A program made the translations under genes and the position numbers. Of a stretch of 64,000 bases of DNA, positions 10,010-18,435 are shown in pieces. The notes beneath the pieces are model-generated. The model saw only the letters and a list, made by a program, of their open reading frames with translations. It was not told the origin of the DNA and did no database searches. Position 1 is the first letter of the stretch. Each line of letters starts with the position of its first letter. The stretch is from Phycisphaerales bacterium (GTDB lineage: Bacteria > Planctomycetota > Phycisphaerae > Phycisphaerales > UBA1924): NCBI GenBank assembly GCA_028289195.1, contig JANQQR010000027.1, forward strand, positions 83,662-147,661. The letters run 5' to 3'.

Positions 10010-10840
10010 TCACCCGTCACCAGGATGCGCCCGGCGACGCCTGGGCCGGATCTGGTCGCCGTGACCATCCGGGCCGGCGGGCCGGGCTTCGGCTTCCTCG
10101 AGCATCGTGGCGACCCGCTCCTCGATCAGTTCTGTCCTGCGGGCCCTGTGTGCTTCGAGGCGCTGGCGGCCTTCTTCGATTTCCGCTTCGGCCCCGGCCA
10201 GGCGGCGCTCGTGGAAGCCGATGCGGATGTCGACATGCTGCGAGACGGAGTCTCGAAGGGTTTCGATCGCCTCCTGGCGTGCTTCGTCTGTCGGGGCGTT
10301 CACCGCGATGCGAGCTGCGCGCCGGGCCTGGTGCTCCAGGCGCATCTCTCGAACCCGCTCCAACCACAGATCGGGCTCGTGCTCTCGCAGGTAGACGAGA
10401 TGGCGCAATCGCGGCGTCAGGCGACGGACCTGATTCTCGAACTCCTCCGGGAACTCCTCACGAGCGCCGCTGAGACGGGCGTGCAGGCGAGGGTTCAGTT
10501 CGGCCAGCACTTCGAGGATCTCGTCGGCGGTCGGGGCGTCGCCTGAGAAACGTTCGCGGAACCCGCTGCGCCGATCTCGGCGCATGAACTCGTGGACCTC
10601 CGCGGGCGTCGCGCCGTGATCCAGCATCGCGATCGCCTCGATCACACGTTCTTCCTCGCGCCGGACCGTCTCGAGGCGTCGCTGGAGGTGCTCGGCAGCG
10701 GTCCCGCGATCGCTCCACGCCCGATCGTCGGGCTCTCCCTGCTGAGAAGGCGCGGGGCTGCGCTCCTGCGGTGGAGGAGAACCGATCGCGGTCACGCAGA
10801 GCAGCGCGGGGATGGCAATGGACAAGAGCGAGGCTCTCAT
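10010..10840 (-). CDS. Exported helical protein coupled to an ECF sigma locus
   Basis: Unrecognised 276-residue protein. Residues 1-20 (MRASLLSIAIPALLCVTAIG) look like a signal peptide. The mature chain is strongly charged and predicted helical, with repeated Glu/Arg-rich stretches (RRLETVRREEERVIEAIAML, LAGAEAEIEEGRQRLEAHRA), suggesting a periplasmic coiled coil. The start overlaps the preceding stop as ATGA, so it is translated with the anti-sigma-like gene and the sigma factor. That coupling suggests a role in sensing or signalling envelope state (inference). A loose parallel is the periplasmic CpxP/Spy/CnrX type of metal- or stress-sensing helical proteins, but I see no signature proving it. 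The final residues are Arg/Pro-rich. Confidence 0.7.
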   Translation of the reverse strand: MRASLLSIAIPALLCVTAIGSPPPQERSPAPSQQGEPDDRAWSDRGTAAEHLQRRLETVRREEERVIEAIAMLDHGATPAEVHEFMRRDRRSGFRERFSGDAPTADEILEVLAELNPRLHARLSGAREEFPEEFENQVRRLTPRLRHLVYLREHEPDLWLERVREMRLEHQARRAARIAVNAPTDEARQEAIETLRDSVSQHVDIRIGFHERRLAGAEAEIEEGRQRLEAHRARRTELIEERVATMLEEAEARPAGPDGHGDQIRPRRRRAHPGDG

Positions 10841-11298
10841 AGGGTGTCCTCCAGGATGAGCAGCGTGTCCTCGTTCGGTTCAGCCCAGAATTGGCTGGCG
10901 GGGCCCGGTCGCTCGCGCTCCACAGCGGCGCCCGCGCTCTCCCACCCGGCGGTAAAGACGAGGAAATCATCCACGTCTTCCCTGAGTTCCTCGATCGACA
11001 GCGCATCGCCGGGCTGCATCGGACCCGGCCCTCCGCCGGGAGTCCAGACGACGAACGCCGAGGCGCCCGCAAGGATCGCGATGGCGGCAGCCAGGCGGAG
11101 CGGCCCCGACGTGTTCCCGGCCGGGAACGGGATCAACGCCGGAGCCGGATTCACGGCCTCGCGGCACGCCTCGAAGAGACGGTCTTCGAAGCCGGTCGAC
11201 GGTTCGGTACGCAGGCGCTCGCCTTCAGCCGCAAGGCTTGCCTCGATCGCCTCGAGATCCGGAGGCAGCGATTCGTCGTGATTCGGGGCGTTGGTCAT
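10837..11298 (-). CDS. Probable anti-sigma factor, single-pass membrane protein
   Basis: 153 residues. The first ~75 are acidic and soluble (cytoplasmic); a single hydrophobic helix (AAAIAILAGASAFVVW) lies near 89-104; a periplasmic tail of about 50 residues follows. This layout, plus ATGA overlap with the ECF sigma gene upstream, is that of a membrane anti-sigma factor. There is no HxxxCxxC zinc motif, so it is not a classical ZAS-type anti-sigma factor, and the call rests on context and topology. The stop overlaps the start of the following exported-protein gene, making three coupled genes. It could instead be an unrelated membrane partner of the sigma factor. Confidence 0.6.
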   Translation of the reverse strand: MTNAPNHDESLPPDLEAIEASLAAEGERLRTEPSTGFEDRLFEACREAVNPAPALIPFPAGNTSGPLRLAAAIAILAGASAFVVWTPGGGPGPMQPGDALSIEELREDVDDFLVFTAGWESAGAAVERERPGPASQFWAEPNEDTLLILEDTL

Positions 11299-11936
11299 GA
11301 CGGGTGCTCGGTTGGGCTCGGGGTTGGGGGGTGCTCCAGAATCGTTCGGAGCTTGCGGAGTGCGCGGTGGTGCCTCGCCAGGATCGTGCCGAGCGGCGTG
11401 TCGAGATGCGCCGCGATCTGCTTGAAGCTCATCTGTGCCATGTGGCGCAGTTCAACAATGAGGCGGTCTTCGGGACCGAGGCTGTCGATCGCCTCCCGCA
11501 ACGCCACGGTCTGGGGATCGGCGCCTTCATCGGCAGGGGCATCGTGGCTTGTGCCTGCCGATTCGGTGATCTGGAAGGGATCGGTCGGCTGGGCGTGCCG
11601 AGCGAGCCTGCGGGCCTCGTCGCGGACCCTGTTCATCGTGATCCGAAACAGCCAGGATTCGAACCGGCCCCTCTCCGAATAGGCGCCTTCGGCGAGCTTT
11701 GTGGCCACCGTCACAAACACGTCCTGCGTGACCTCCTCGGCCAGATCGGGGCGACTGAGGCGCGAACGGACCATGGCGTAGACCCGGCGCGAGTACTGCT
11801 CGAGGATCTGACGCCACGCGTCCTCGGATCCTCCCTGGGCGGAGCGCAAGATCCGGTCGATCTGGGGTTCAGAGCGTGCCGCGTCTCCCGCGTCCTGGTC
11901 GGGCGGGTTGTGCGTCGGTTGGTTCACCGCCCACAT
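11295..11936 (-). CDS. ECF-type RNA polymerase sigma factor
   Basis: 213 residues. Region 2 contains YAMVRSRLSRPDLAEEVTQD followed by FVTVATKL and the SWLFRITMNRVRDEARR segment that binds the -10 element. Region 4 has LREAIDSLGPEDRLIVELRH and the helix-turn-helix MSFKQIAAHLDTPLGTILAR that reads the -35 element. No sigma region 1 or 3 is present, so it is an ECF (group 4) factor. It presumably directs transcription of a small envelope-related regulon, often including its own gene. The next two genes overlap it by ATGA junctions and probably encode its membrane inhibitor and a periplasmic partner. The ATG at 11936 has no clear ribosome binding site; an in-frame GTG three codons later is an alternative. 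Confidence 0.88.
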   Translation of the reverse strand: MWAVNQPTHNPPDQDAGDAARSEPQIDRILRSAQGGSEDAWRQILEQYSRRVYAMVRSRLSRPDLAEEVTQDVFVTVATKLAEGAYSERGRFESWLFRITMNRVRDEARRLARHAQPTDPFQITESAGTSHDAPADEGADPQTVALREAIDSLGPEDRLIVELRHMAQMSFKQIAAHLDTPLGTILARHHRALRKLRTILEHPPTPSPTEHPS

Positions 11937-12000
11937 GTATCGGGAGAACGGTCGGACCGGCCGCCGTATTGCACATCGGGCGGGACCGATATCCGGCGGA

Positions 12001-12028
12001 TTGACCCGGCCGGGCTGTTTGCTACGCT
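12001..12028 (+). promoter_or_regulatory. Promoter for tRNA-Phe
   Basis: TTGACC (12001-12006) and TACGCT (12023-12028), separated by 16 bases, match a housekeeping sigma-70 promoter. Transcription would start near 12035, about nine bases before the mature tRNA end. Confidence 0.65.
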
Positions 12029-12043
12029 TTGCGGCTCAGTTCG

Positions 12044-12117
12044 GGGCAGATAGCTCAGCCTGGTAGAGCACCGCATTGAAAATGCGGGTGTCCCCGGTTC
12101 AAATCCGGGTCTGCCCA
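12044..12117 (+). tRNA. tRNA-Phe (GAA)
   Basis: The acceptor stem GGGCAGA/TCTGCCC is perfect. The D stem is GCTC/GAGC, the anticodon stem CCGCA/TGCGG with loop TTGAAAA places GAA at 12078-12080, and the T arm is CCCGG-TTCAAAT-CCGGG. The discriminator base is A at 12117. CCA is not encoded (the sequence continues TTC), so it would be added after transcription. Anticodon GAA reads UUC/UUU, hence phenylalanine. Confidence 0.97.
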
Positions 12118-12180
12118 TTCGACCGAACCCCGGGCCCGTCTGAGGGCCTGTGCCCGGATGCCCCGGGCGCTTCGGACGAA

Positions 12181-13371
12181 TCACTCCAGCACGTTCACCA
12201 CTGTGCCGTCGTCCTTGGTCGCGGTCTGGCGATTCAGCTGATCGAGCACCGGGAACCTGCCGTTCACGATCAGCTGGTACCGCTGTCGGCCGGCGGGCAC
12301 GTCGACGATCCGTGAGTAGACCCCATCGGCCTGGCGCACGAGCTCGATCGACCCCGGTTCTCCGGGAGCCGCCCAATCATTGAAATCACCCGAGACGTGC
12401 ACGGTCCGCACCGGGAAGGTCGGATCCCACCGGAACCGGCGCCAGCCACCCCGGTCGAGAAGATCGTTCAGCACGCGCGGGTTGTCGTTCGAGAGCTGGA
12501 AGTCGTGGAGGTCGATCGCGTATGTGCCGGCTTCGACGGGAGTCGTGGACCAGCGCAAGTCGGAGTCTTCGCCGATCACGAGTGCGAAGAAGCCGAGAGT
12601 CATGTCGCGATGAAAGTGCACGAGCGCGCGGAGGTGATCGCCTCCTTGGTGCTCGAAGAGAACCTCGATCGGGCGTTCGAAAGAGTTCAGCTCCCGGTAC
12701 CTCAGGGACAGCTCCGGGCCGATGTGGATGGGCAGCACCTGAGTCGTGGTTTCGCCCTGATGCTGCAACTCGAGATGGATCTCGGTCGGCCCTTCGGCGA
12801 CCGCTCGGAACCACTGCATGGTCGAGCGAGGGTCGCGGGGCATGGCTTGGAGCGACTTCCAATTGGACCGGAACATGAGGCTGGCCCGGTCCGCGCCGCC
12901 CGGAACGATCGACTTGCCGAAGTCGATGGCGAATGAACCGAAGGCCGTGGGTACCCCGAGCATCTCGATGTCGATGACGATCTCGTCAGCGCTCGTGACG
13001 ACATGCATCCAGTTCTGCTGAGACGCGTTCAGGAATATCGTGTAGGTCGCCGGGTGGTTGATGACGAGGTCGATCTCGACGCCGGGGTCCGCGAGCCTGC
13101 CCGAAGCATCGAGGGCGCCCAACTCGCCGAGTTCCCGGGCGCCGGTGCGGACGAATTTGAATTCGTACTCACCCGGCTCGAGATATCTCTCCAGCGTGTA
13201 GGTGCGCACGGCTGGGTTCAGCGAGTTCATGACCCAATCCGGGTCGTCGGTCGACCAGTCGTTGAACGAGCCCGAGATCGACCAGAGCTCCTCCGATTGA
13301 GGCTCCGCCGCCAGAGGGCCGCTGATCACGAGGGAAACGAGAGCCGCCAGACACCACCAAGCGAGTTTCAT
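12181..13371 (-). CDS. Secreted protein with two CBM48/AMPK-beta-like carbohydrate-binding domains
   Basis: 396 residues. The N-terminal MKLAWWCLAALVSLVISGPL is a signal peptide. Two segments carry the SG-x-FNDW motif typical of glycogen-binding E-set domains (CBM48, AMPK-beta): SGSFNDWS just after the signal peptide and SGDFNDWAAPG near residue 335, each followed by a beta-strand pattern ending in a K/Q-F/Y-x-V motif (GEYEFKFV, GRQRYQLIV). The ~230 residues between look like beta-rich domains without a catalytic motif that I can see. Such modules usually precede a GH13 catalytic domain; here none follows. It may bind an external alpha-glucan (inference). Start at 13371: AGGA lies nine bases upstream, whereas another ATG nine bases earlier directly abuts that AGGA. 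Confidence 0.7.
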   Translation of the reverse strand: MKLAWWCLAALVSLVISGPLAAEPQSEELWSISGSFNDWSTDDPDWVMNSLNPAVRTYTLERYLEPGEYEFKFVRTGARELGELGALDASGRLADPGVEIDLVINHPATYTIFLNASQQNWMHVVTSADEIVIDIEMLGVPTAFGSFAIDFGKSIVPGGADRASLMFRSNWKSLQAMPRDPRSTMQWFRAVAEGPTEIHLELQHQGETTTQVLPIHIGPELSLRYRELNSFERPIEVLFEHQGGDHLRALVHFHRDMTLGFFALVIGEDSDLRWSTTPVEAGTYAIDLHDFQLSNDNPRVLNDLLDRGGWRRFRWDPTFPVRTVHVSGDFNDWAAPGEPGSIELVRQADGVYSRIVDVPAGRQRYQLIVNGRFPVLDQLNRQTATKDDGTVVNVLE

Positions 13372-13579
13372 GTGCAACATTCCTGTTCTGGTTCTCTCGC
13401 CCACCCGGAAAGAGATTGAAGAGGCCAGGCCCGAATCGACCATTCGTCTGGAACCGGCGGCCGGATAAGGGGTTTCGGCTGCGGGAAGCCCGATTCTAGA
13501 CGTTCTTCTGTCGCCGCCGCGGAGGGTTGGAGCGTCCGGCCGCTCCGATCCGATCTGAATTGGTGGAAAGGGGCCGAGC

Positions 13580-13789
13580 ATGCAGGAGCGTGATCGCAGC
13601 GACAGGGACCGAGTAGAGGGGCGGGCCGGTGCGCAACCGCCCGGCCAAGGTGTCGTCGGGCACCTCGAGGTGAAGCCCGCGGCGTTCGCGCCGGGACCGT
13701 CGGCCCACCGGGCCTACGAAACCTGGCTAGAGAGTGGGGGCGTGCAGATCGAGACCTGGCGCGCCGAACGCTCGAACGAGCCTCGCTAG
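13580..13789 (+). CDS. Possible small protein, 69 residues
   Basis: The frame from ATG 13580 has G/C-rich third positions like real genes in the window and a GGAAAGGGG purine run just upstream. The product is hydrophilic and charged, with no membrane segment, ending AYETWLESGGVQIETWRAER. It converges on the subtilase gene and overlaps its last four bases. No family is recognised. In DNA this G+C-rich, open frames of this length arise by chance, so the call is weak. Confidence 0.35.
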   Translation: MQERDRSDRDRVEGRAGAQPPGQGVVGHLEVKPAAFAPGPSAHRAYETWLESGGVQIETWRAERSNEPR

Positions 13790-16700
13790 GGGCAGACCGT
13801 CAGCCAGAGATTGAGCACCGACGTGATGTCGGCGAACTCGACGACCCCGTTGAGGTCGGCGTCGCCTGCGCCGCCTTCGCCGGGCGTGTACACCGCGCCC
13901 CAGTTCTCCAGGACCGAGGTCAGATCGCCGAAGTCGATCATGAAGTCGCCGTTGGCGTCGCCCACGCACGGGGCGGGGGTCAGGCAGAAGCGATCGGTGA
14001 TCGTGACGTCATCGAGCCCACCCTCGACGACGGTGTTGAACGGGGCATCCTCCACTCTCACCCGCATCCGCATCTGATCTGTGACGGGTAGTAACTGCTG
14101 CACGTCGATCACACGCTCGCGCCACCCGCCCTGTGCTCCGTCGAGGCTCGACGAGCCGATCTCGAACGCCAGCGTGTAGTTTGATCCACCGTCGTTCGAG
14201 AGTTCCACGCGCATCGTGTCAACGAGCGAGGTGTCGGTCGTCAGGAACCAGAGCCACATGGAGATCCGCGGCGACACGGCGCCCGAGAGATCCCAGACCG
14301 GCGAAACGACGGTCGTGATCCCCGCGTTGCTGCCGCTTCCATCCACGTCGCTCGTTGTGGAGCCGGCTCCGGGTGTGTGCTGGCCGGTGATCCAGGCCAT
14401 CGTCCCCGTCGGTGTGTGGTCGTCTTCGGGCTGCACCGTTGCGCCAACCGGATCGACCCGCTCCCAGATACCGGCGATGGCGTTGTCGCCGACATCACCC
14501 ACCGTCCAGCCCTGCGGGGATTCGAAGTCGTACTGGAAGAGAGGCGTCTCTTCGCCGGCGCTGGTGCTGAACACACCCAGCGGTGCATCGACCGGGTCGG
14601 TCAGCACGCCGGAGACCGCACCTTCGGCGCTGACGTAGTACTCAACAGTTTCACCGCACGCGAGCGGTGCCAGCACACCTCTGTACTCACCGCCCCCGAG
14701 ATCCTGCATCGGGAGGCTCTGGAATCCGGGTTCTCCGGCGATCCGGGACCACAGCGTGACCGAGCCCGGGAGCAGTGCGTCACTGCCGGTGTCGATCCAC
14801 GCCTTGACCTCTGTCGCCATTCCCGGCTCAATCAGCTCGGGGAGCGATTCGCCCCCGATGCTCAGCGGGTCGAGGCTTTGGGTGACGTCGCCCGAAGCGA
14901 CGATCGCGAAGCCCTGGGTTTCAACGTTGATCGCGTGGGCCTTCACACGGATGATGTAGTCACCAACATCCGGAACCTGGATCATCACCTGTTCGACGTT
15001 GTTGATTCGGTCCGGGACGCCTCCCGGGGTCGTGTCTCCCGCGATGATGTTGTTGCCTCGGTAGATCTCGCCGCCTGGGCCGATGACCTCGAGATCCAGA
15101 TCGTTGACCAGGACCTCGAGCGTGCCCACCATCGCCGGCGGATCGGTCCAGACCAGGGTGATGCGGAGGTCTTCGCCGGGCGAGGCGTTGGAGACCGACA
15201 TCGCGAAGGTCTCGTCGGTGCTCAGCCCGGTGGCGTTCCATTGGTCGTGGATGACGCTCTTGCGGCTGTCACCGGGGAAGAACAGGGCGCGGTCGGTGAG
15301 CAGGCGCCCCCAGCCTTCTTCGAAGCTCGGATAGCCCGCGACGCCGGTCATGTCGACGCCGGCGTTGAGCAGGGTGGCCTTGAGCAGCGCCCCTGTCGGC
15401 GGGAACGCGTCCATGGGTGCTGCGACGCCAGACGGATAGAACCCGTCGACGTAGTACTGACGCACGAGCGTCGCGGCGCCGGAGATCGCCGGGCATGCCA
15501 TCGACGTGCCCGTGAATCCGATCACGCCGCAGCCGTTCTGGAAGTCGTTCGCGTTCGCGGAGACAACGCCACAGCCCGGCGCGAAGAGTTCGGGCTTCAT
15601 TCTCCCGTCGTTCGTCGGACCCTCGCCGCCGGAGCAGATCTCGTTCTCGTCGATCCCATCGTTTGGGAACCCGCTGGCGCCGACGGCCACGAGATTCTTC
15701 GAGTTCTCGGGGGTACGCAGCAGCGACTGATTCGTCGAAGCGAACGCGACAAAGCTCTCTTCGTTCTGGTAGCAGAACGCGTCGATGCCGCGGCACATCG
15801 ACGTGTACCAGAACACCGAATCGTCACCCCAGCTGTTGGTGTGGATCCGCGCGCCCAGGTCGTGGTGGAGCTGGAGCGCATCGAACACCGAGGTCTCGTC
15901 GAAGCTCGGATACGGCCCATAGGCGATCCGGGCGTCGTAGGCGATGCCCCGAGTGTCGTTGACGAACATGTCGGCGCGATACCCGGCGATCGTTCCGGAC
16001 ACATGCGTCGGATGCTGACGCGATCCCGGAGTGCCCTGATACGAGAAGATCTTGCGGTGCGTCGGACCGATCGGCTCGGTGTCCGAGAATGCGCAGTGAT
16101 CGGTCCGCAGCCCGGGCAGCGAGCTGTCGAGCACCCCGACGATCTGGTTGCCACCCGTCAGACCGGCATCGTGCAGGGGCGTGATCCCCGGCAGCCCGCT
16201 CTGGACGACCCAGTTGCTCTCGAGGTTGCTGCGATCCGAGAGCTCGGGACGCGGCTCGATGTGCTGCACCTCGGGGAGCTCTGCGATGCGCATGAAGAGG
16301 CGGCGCGGGACAGTTGCGCTCACCTCCGTGCTGCGAGCGACCTCTGTTTCGTAGTGGATCGTGCCCAACCCGTTCAGCGCGGCTCGCACCGACTCGGCCG
16401 ATGCGCCGGGGAACAGGGTGATGATGATCGGTGAACGGCCGGTCCGCTCCTGAGCCCGGCGCTCCTGGGTCCGGAATTCTCGTCCGTCGAGCGAGGGGTC
16501 GAGCTTCCATTCGGGACGGAAGTCGCTCGCCCACTCGACAGACGCCAGTCCGCGGCACGCGTCGATAGACGCGTTGGCGAGCGACACTACGAAGTGATCG
16601 CCGCCGGCGAACCCGACAACCTCGACCCCCGCCTCTTGGAGGTCCGCTTTCGTTTGCCGGTTCATGGGGGCGTCGAGGCGGATGAGCGCGCGCGTCGCGC

Positions 16701-16890
16701 GCGAGACCTCGCAGCCTCGATTCGACAGCGCGCGCAGCGACATCAGGCCGGTGTCCGGCCTTGCCCTGGTATCCACGACACCGGTCCGGAGCTGGACGGT
16801 GCTCTCACCGCCTCCGCCGGCAAGCGCCATCGAGGCCCCGAGCAGCACAGCTGCTGCGCACGTCGCGACTTGTCCCGATCTCCCGCTCAT
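13786..16890 (-). CDS. Secreted subtilisin-like serine protease (S8) with dockerin-like C-terminus
   Basis: 1034 residues, exported by a signal peptide ending near residue 27 (AAAVLLGASMALA). A pro-region precedes the S8 catalytic domain. The triad is Asp255 (VGVLDSSLPG), His293 (QHPTHVSGT, with Pro where most subtilases have Gly) and Ser463 (FTGTSMACPAISGAA); the oxyanion Asn lies in HTNSWG. After the protease come beta-sandwich regions: a P-domain-like segment with LRITLVWTDPP and NDLDLEVIGP, and a domain with VEYYVSAEG and a jelly-roll-like stretch. The last ~60 residues hold two dockerin-like Ca-binding repeats (GDANGDFMIDFGDLTSVLEN and GDADLNGVVEFADITSVLNL). Start at 16890: AGGA lies five bases upstream and the signal peptide begins there. 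A longer open frame upstream lacks coding character. Confidence 0.92.
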   Translation of the reverse strand: MSGRSGQVATCAAAVLLGASMALAGGGGESTVQLRTGVVDTRARPDTGLMSLRALSNRGCEVSRATRALIRLDAPMNRQTKADLQEAGVEVVGFAGGDHFVVSLANASIDACRGLASVEWASDFRPEWKLDPSLDGREFRTQERRAQERTGRSPIIITLFPGASAESVRAALNGLGTIHYETEVARSTEVSATVPRRLFMRIAELPEVQHIEPRPELSDRSNLESNWVVQSGLPGITPLHDAGLTGGNQIVGVLDSSLPGLRTDHCAFSDTEPIGPTHRKIFSYQGTPGSRQHPTHVSGTIAGYRADMFVNDTRGIAYDARIAYGPYPSFDETSVFDALQLHHDLGARIHTNSWGDDSVFWYTSMCRGIDAFCYQNEESFVAFASTNQSLLRTPENSKNLVAVGASGFPNDGIDENEICSGGEGPTNDGRMKPELFAPGCGVVSANANDFQNGCGVIGFTGTSMACPAISGAATLVRQYYVDGFYPSGVAAPMDAFPPTGALLKATLLNAGVDMTGVAGYPSFEEGWGRLLTDRALFFPGDSRKSVIHDQWNATGLSTDETFAMSVSNASPGEDLRITLVWTDPPAMVGTLEVLVNDLDLEVIGPGGEIYRGNNIIAGDTTPGGVPDRINNVEQVMIQVPDVGDYIIRVKAHAINVETQGFAIVASGDVTQSLDPLSIGGESLPELIEPGMATEVKAWIDTGSDALLPGSVTLWSRIAGEPGFQSLPMQDLGGGEYRGVLAPLACGETVEYYVSAEGAVSGVLTDPVDAPLGVFSTSAGEETPLFQYDFESPQGWTVGDVGDNAIAGIWERVDPVGATVQPEDDHTPTGTMAWITGQHTPGAGSTTSDVDGSGSNAGITTVVSPVWDLSGAVSPRISMWLWFLTTDTSLVDTMRVELSNDGGSNYTLAFEIGSSSLDGAQGGWRERVIDVQQLLPVTDQMRMRVRVEDAPFNTVVEGGLDDVTITDRFCLTPAPCVGDANGDFMIDFGDLTSVLENWGAVYTPGEGGAGDADLNGVVEFADITSVLNLWLTVCP

Positions 16891-17139
16891 CGAATCCTGC
16901 AATGCCGACCTCTCTCGGACTGAGCGGACGCCCCGGCGCGGGCCCCAAGGCCCGGGCGCACGGCGACCCGCGAGCCGATCGACTGTAAGCACCATGGTGG
17001 CCTGCGGTTCGGGCCAGTGCGACCATTTCCGGCCAGAATCGACCACAAGAATCGGTCGCTGGCCACTGCAGTCGCTCATGGCTCCCCGAAACGCCGCTCC
17101 CGTGTCCGAGAACAGAGTTCGGAATCTGCTAGGGAGGGG

Positions 17140-17823
17140 TCAGCCCGTCGGCGGGATCGGCTTGCCCCAGTTGGCGAGCACGGCAGTGATGTCGGCGAAG
17201 GACAGCTTGCCGTCCTGGTTCACATCCAGGGCGTTGCTGAACCGGCTGTCGCCGTTGGTGGCGCCCATGGCCTTCTGGATGGCATCGATGTGCTCCTGGC
17301 CGAAGACCTCGGGGAGGCGTTCTAGAGGCTCTTCCCAAGCCCGCTCGGGCGTTTGCAAACCCCAGTGGCGGAGGACATGGGTCTTGTCCTTGAAGTCGAC
17401 GACCCCGTCATCATTGGCGTCGGCGCGGGCGTTGTAGCCGGCTTCACCCCGCTTGCTCTGCCACGCCGCGTCGATCGCGTCGAGGTCATCCTGGTCGTAG
17501 ATCTTGGCGTCGGTCGGCGCCGGTGCAGCGGCCTCATCGCTCGCCCGACCTGGTTCGCCGGAAGGCTCCGGCCGGGGTGCGCTGCCAGCGGGCTGCGCAG
17601 GCTCTGCGCCCGGGCGCAGTTGCTGCAGTTCGGATCGCTTGAGCACGACGAACTCGGCGAATCCCGTCGATGCCGGGCCGGCTCCTGCGCTGCGCCCGGC
17701 CGGGGTCACGCCCTCGGGCGAGCGGGCGAGCGAGCGGATCTCACGGGTCCGAGCGGAGAGGTCGCGGACGCGGGAGAGCAAAGAGGCGAGATCCGGGGAT
17801 GATCCGACGGGGTTGCTGCTCAT
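17140..17823 (-). CDS. Dockerin-like EF-hand protein without signal peptide
   Basis: 227 residues. The start ATG at 17823 has AGGAG seven bases upstream. The N-terminal ~60 residues are polar and helical (LASLLSRVRDLSARTREIRS), followed by a Pro/Ala-rich linker. The C-terminal half holds two Ca-binding repeat units: DANDDGVVDFKDKTHVLRHW and DVNQDGKLSFADITAVLANW, the same repeat that ends the subtilase and the 27353-30718 protein. Unlike those, I see no signal peptide, so it is either cytosolic or exported by another route. The repeats begin with an acidic helix (YDQDDLDAIDAAW). Function is unknown; Ca-dependent binding to a partner is a family-based guess. Confidence 0.72.
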   Translation of the reverse strand: MSSNPVGSSPDLASLLSRVRDLSARTREIRSLARSPEGVTPAGRSAGAGPASTGFAEFVVLKRSELQQLRPGAEPAQPAGSAPRPEPSGEPGRASDEAAAPAPTDAKIYDQDDLDAIDAAWQSKRGEAGYNARADANDDGVVDFKDKTHVLRHWGLQTPERAWEEPLERLPEVFGQEHIDAIQKAMGATNGDSRFSNALDVNQDGKLSFADITAVLANWGKPIPPTG

Positions 17824-17904
17824 GCGCTGCTCCTGGCACGGGGGATCGGTCCGAGGCGTCTGCGAGCCTCTCGCATGACCGGATCGCAAGCCGCGTGCCA
17901 TCGA

Positions 17905-18435
17905 TCAGCGGTGCGGCCTTGAACGCTCGAAGGGCTTGAGTTCTTCCGGCACCCGCTTGAGCCCCCGCCGTTGCGCTTTGGCGACGGCGTAGGCCAGCGA
18001 GTCGGCCATTCGCTGGCGCACTCGGTCGGTGACCGTCAGGCCGCGCCGCTCCATCTCGCGAAGGCTCCAGGCCCAGGCGTGGTACTCCTCGAGGCACCGG
18101 GGCGAATACCGGTTGAACCCGATCGCGTGGTGCCCGATCTCGTGCAGGAAGACAGCCGCTGACATCGGGCCCTTGGGTCGCGGCGCTTCGATGAGGCGGG
18201 CGATCGAGCCGTCCGAGTACTTCACCTGCCACGCGACTCCCGACATGCTCGAACGCCACTTGCGCACGCGCACACCGTGCTCCTTCAGCACGTCTCTCGT
18301 CATCGTCTCGTATCGCTGGGCGGCGCTGGGCCTGCCCGAGGCGGTGCGCGTGTGCACTCGCGCCGGACGGACGGCCACCTGGGCCCGGGGCTCATCCGCC
18401 GGGTGGCGCTTGATCAGATCCCAGAGCGTGCGCAC
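17905..18435 (-). CDS. Small HExxH-motif putative metalloprotease coupled to fmt
   Basis: 176 residues. HEIGHH gives His98, Glu99 and His102, the zinc-binding/catalytic HExxH pattern. Glu116/Glu117 in CLEEYHAWAW could supply the third ligand, as in gluzincins. Much of the rest is Arg-rich, with a helical tail (VAKAQRRGLKRVPEELKPFE). I recognise no named family and see no signal peptide, so a cytosolic protein is likely. GTG at 18435 is used as start; it lies 22 bases inside the 3' end of fmt, in another frame, so the gene is probably translated with def and fmt. The short length could mean a zinc-binding protein without peptidase activity. Confidence 0.7.
   Translation of the reverse strand: MRTLWDLIKRHPADEPRAQVAVRPARVHTRTASGRPSAAQRYETMTRDVLKEHGVRVRKWRSSMSGVAWQVKYSDGSIARLIEAPRPKGPMSAAVFLHEIGHHAIGFNRYSPRCLEEYHAWAWSLREMERRGLTVTDRVRQRMADSLAYAVAKAQRRGLKRVPEELKPFERSRPHR

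Noticed and set aside
12118..12180. Terminator after tRNA-Phe
   Set aside because: G/C-rich complementary pieces exist, but no clean stem followed by T residues.
13496..13708. 70-codon minus-strand frame in the gap before the CBM48-like gene
   Set aside because: No ribosome binding site and Arg/Pro-rich low complexity; the opposing plus frame at 13580 is slightly better but also weak.
14377..16434. Open frame of 685 codons on the plus strand opposite the subtilase
   Set aside because: Antisense shadow; the minus strand carries a complete catalytic triad and signal peptide.
16891..17139. Coding region or strong promoter upstream of the subtilase
   Set aside because: The frame stays open but lacks coding character; only a short GGGCC/GGCCC hairpin and a lone TACAGT were seen, with no -35 box.
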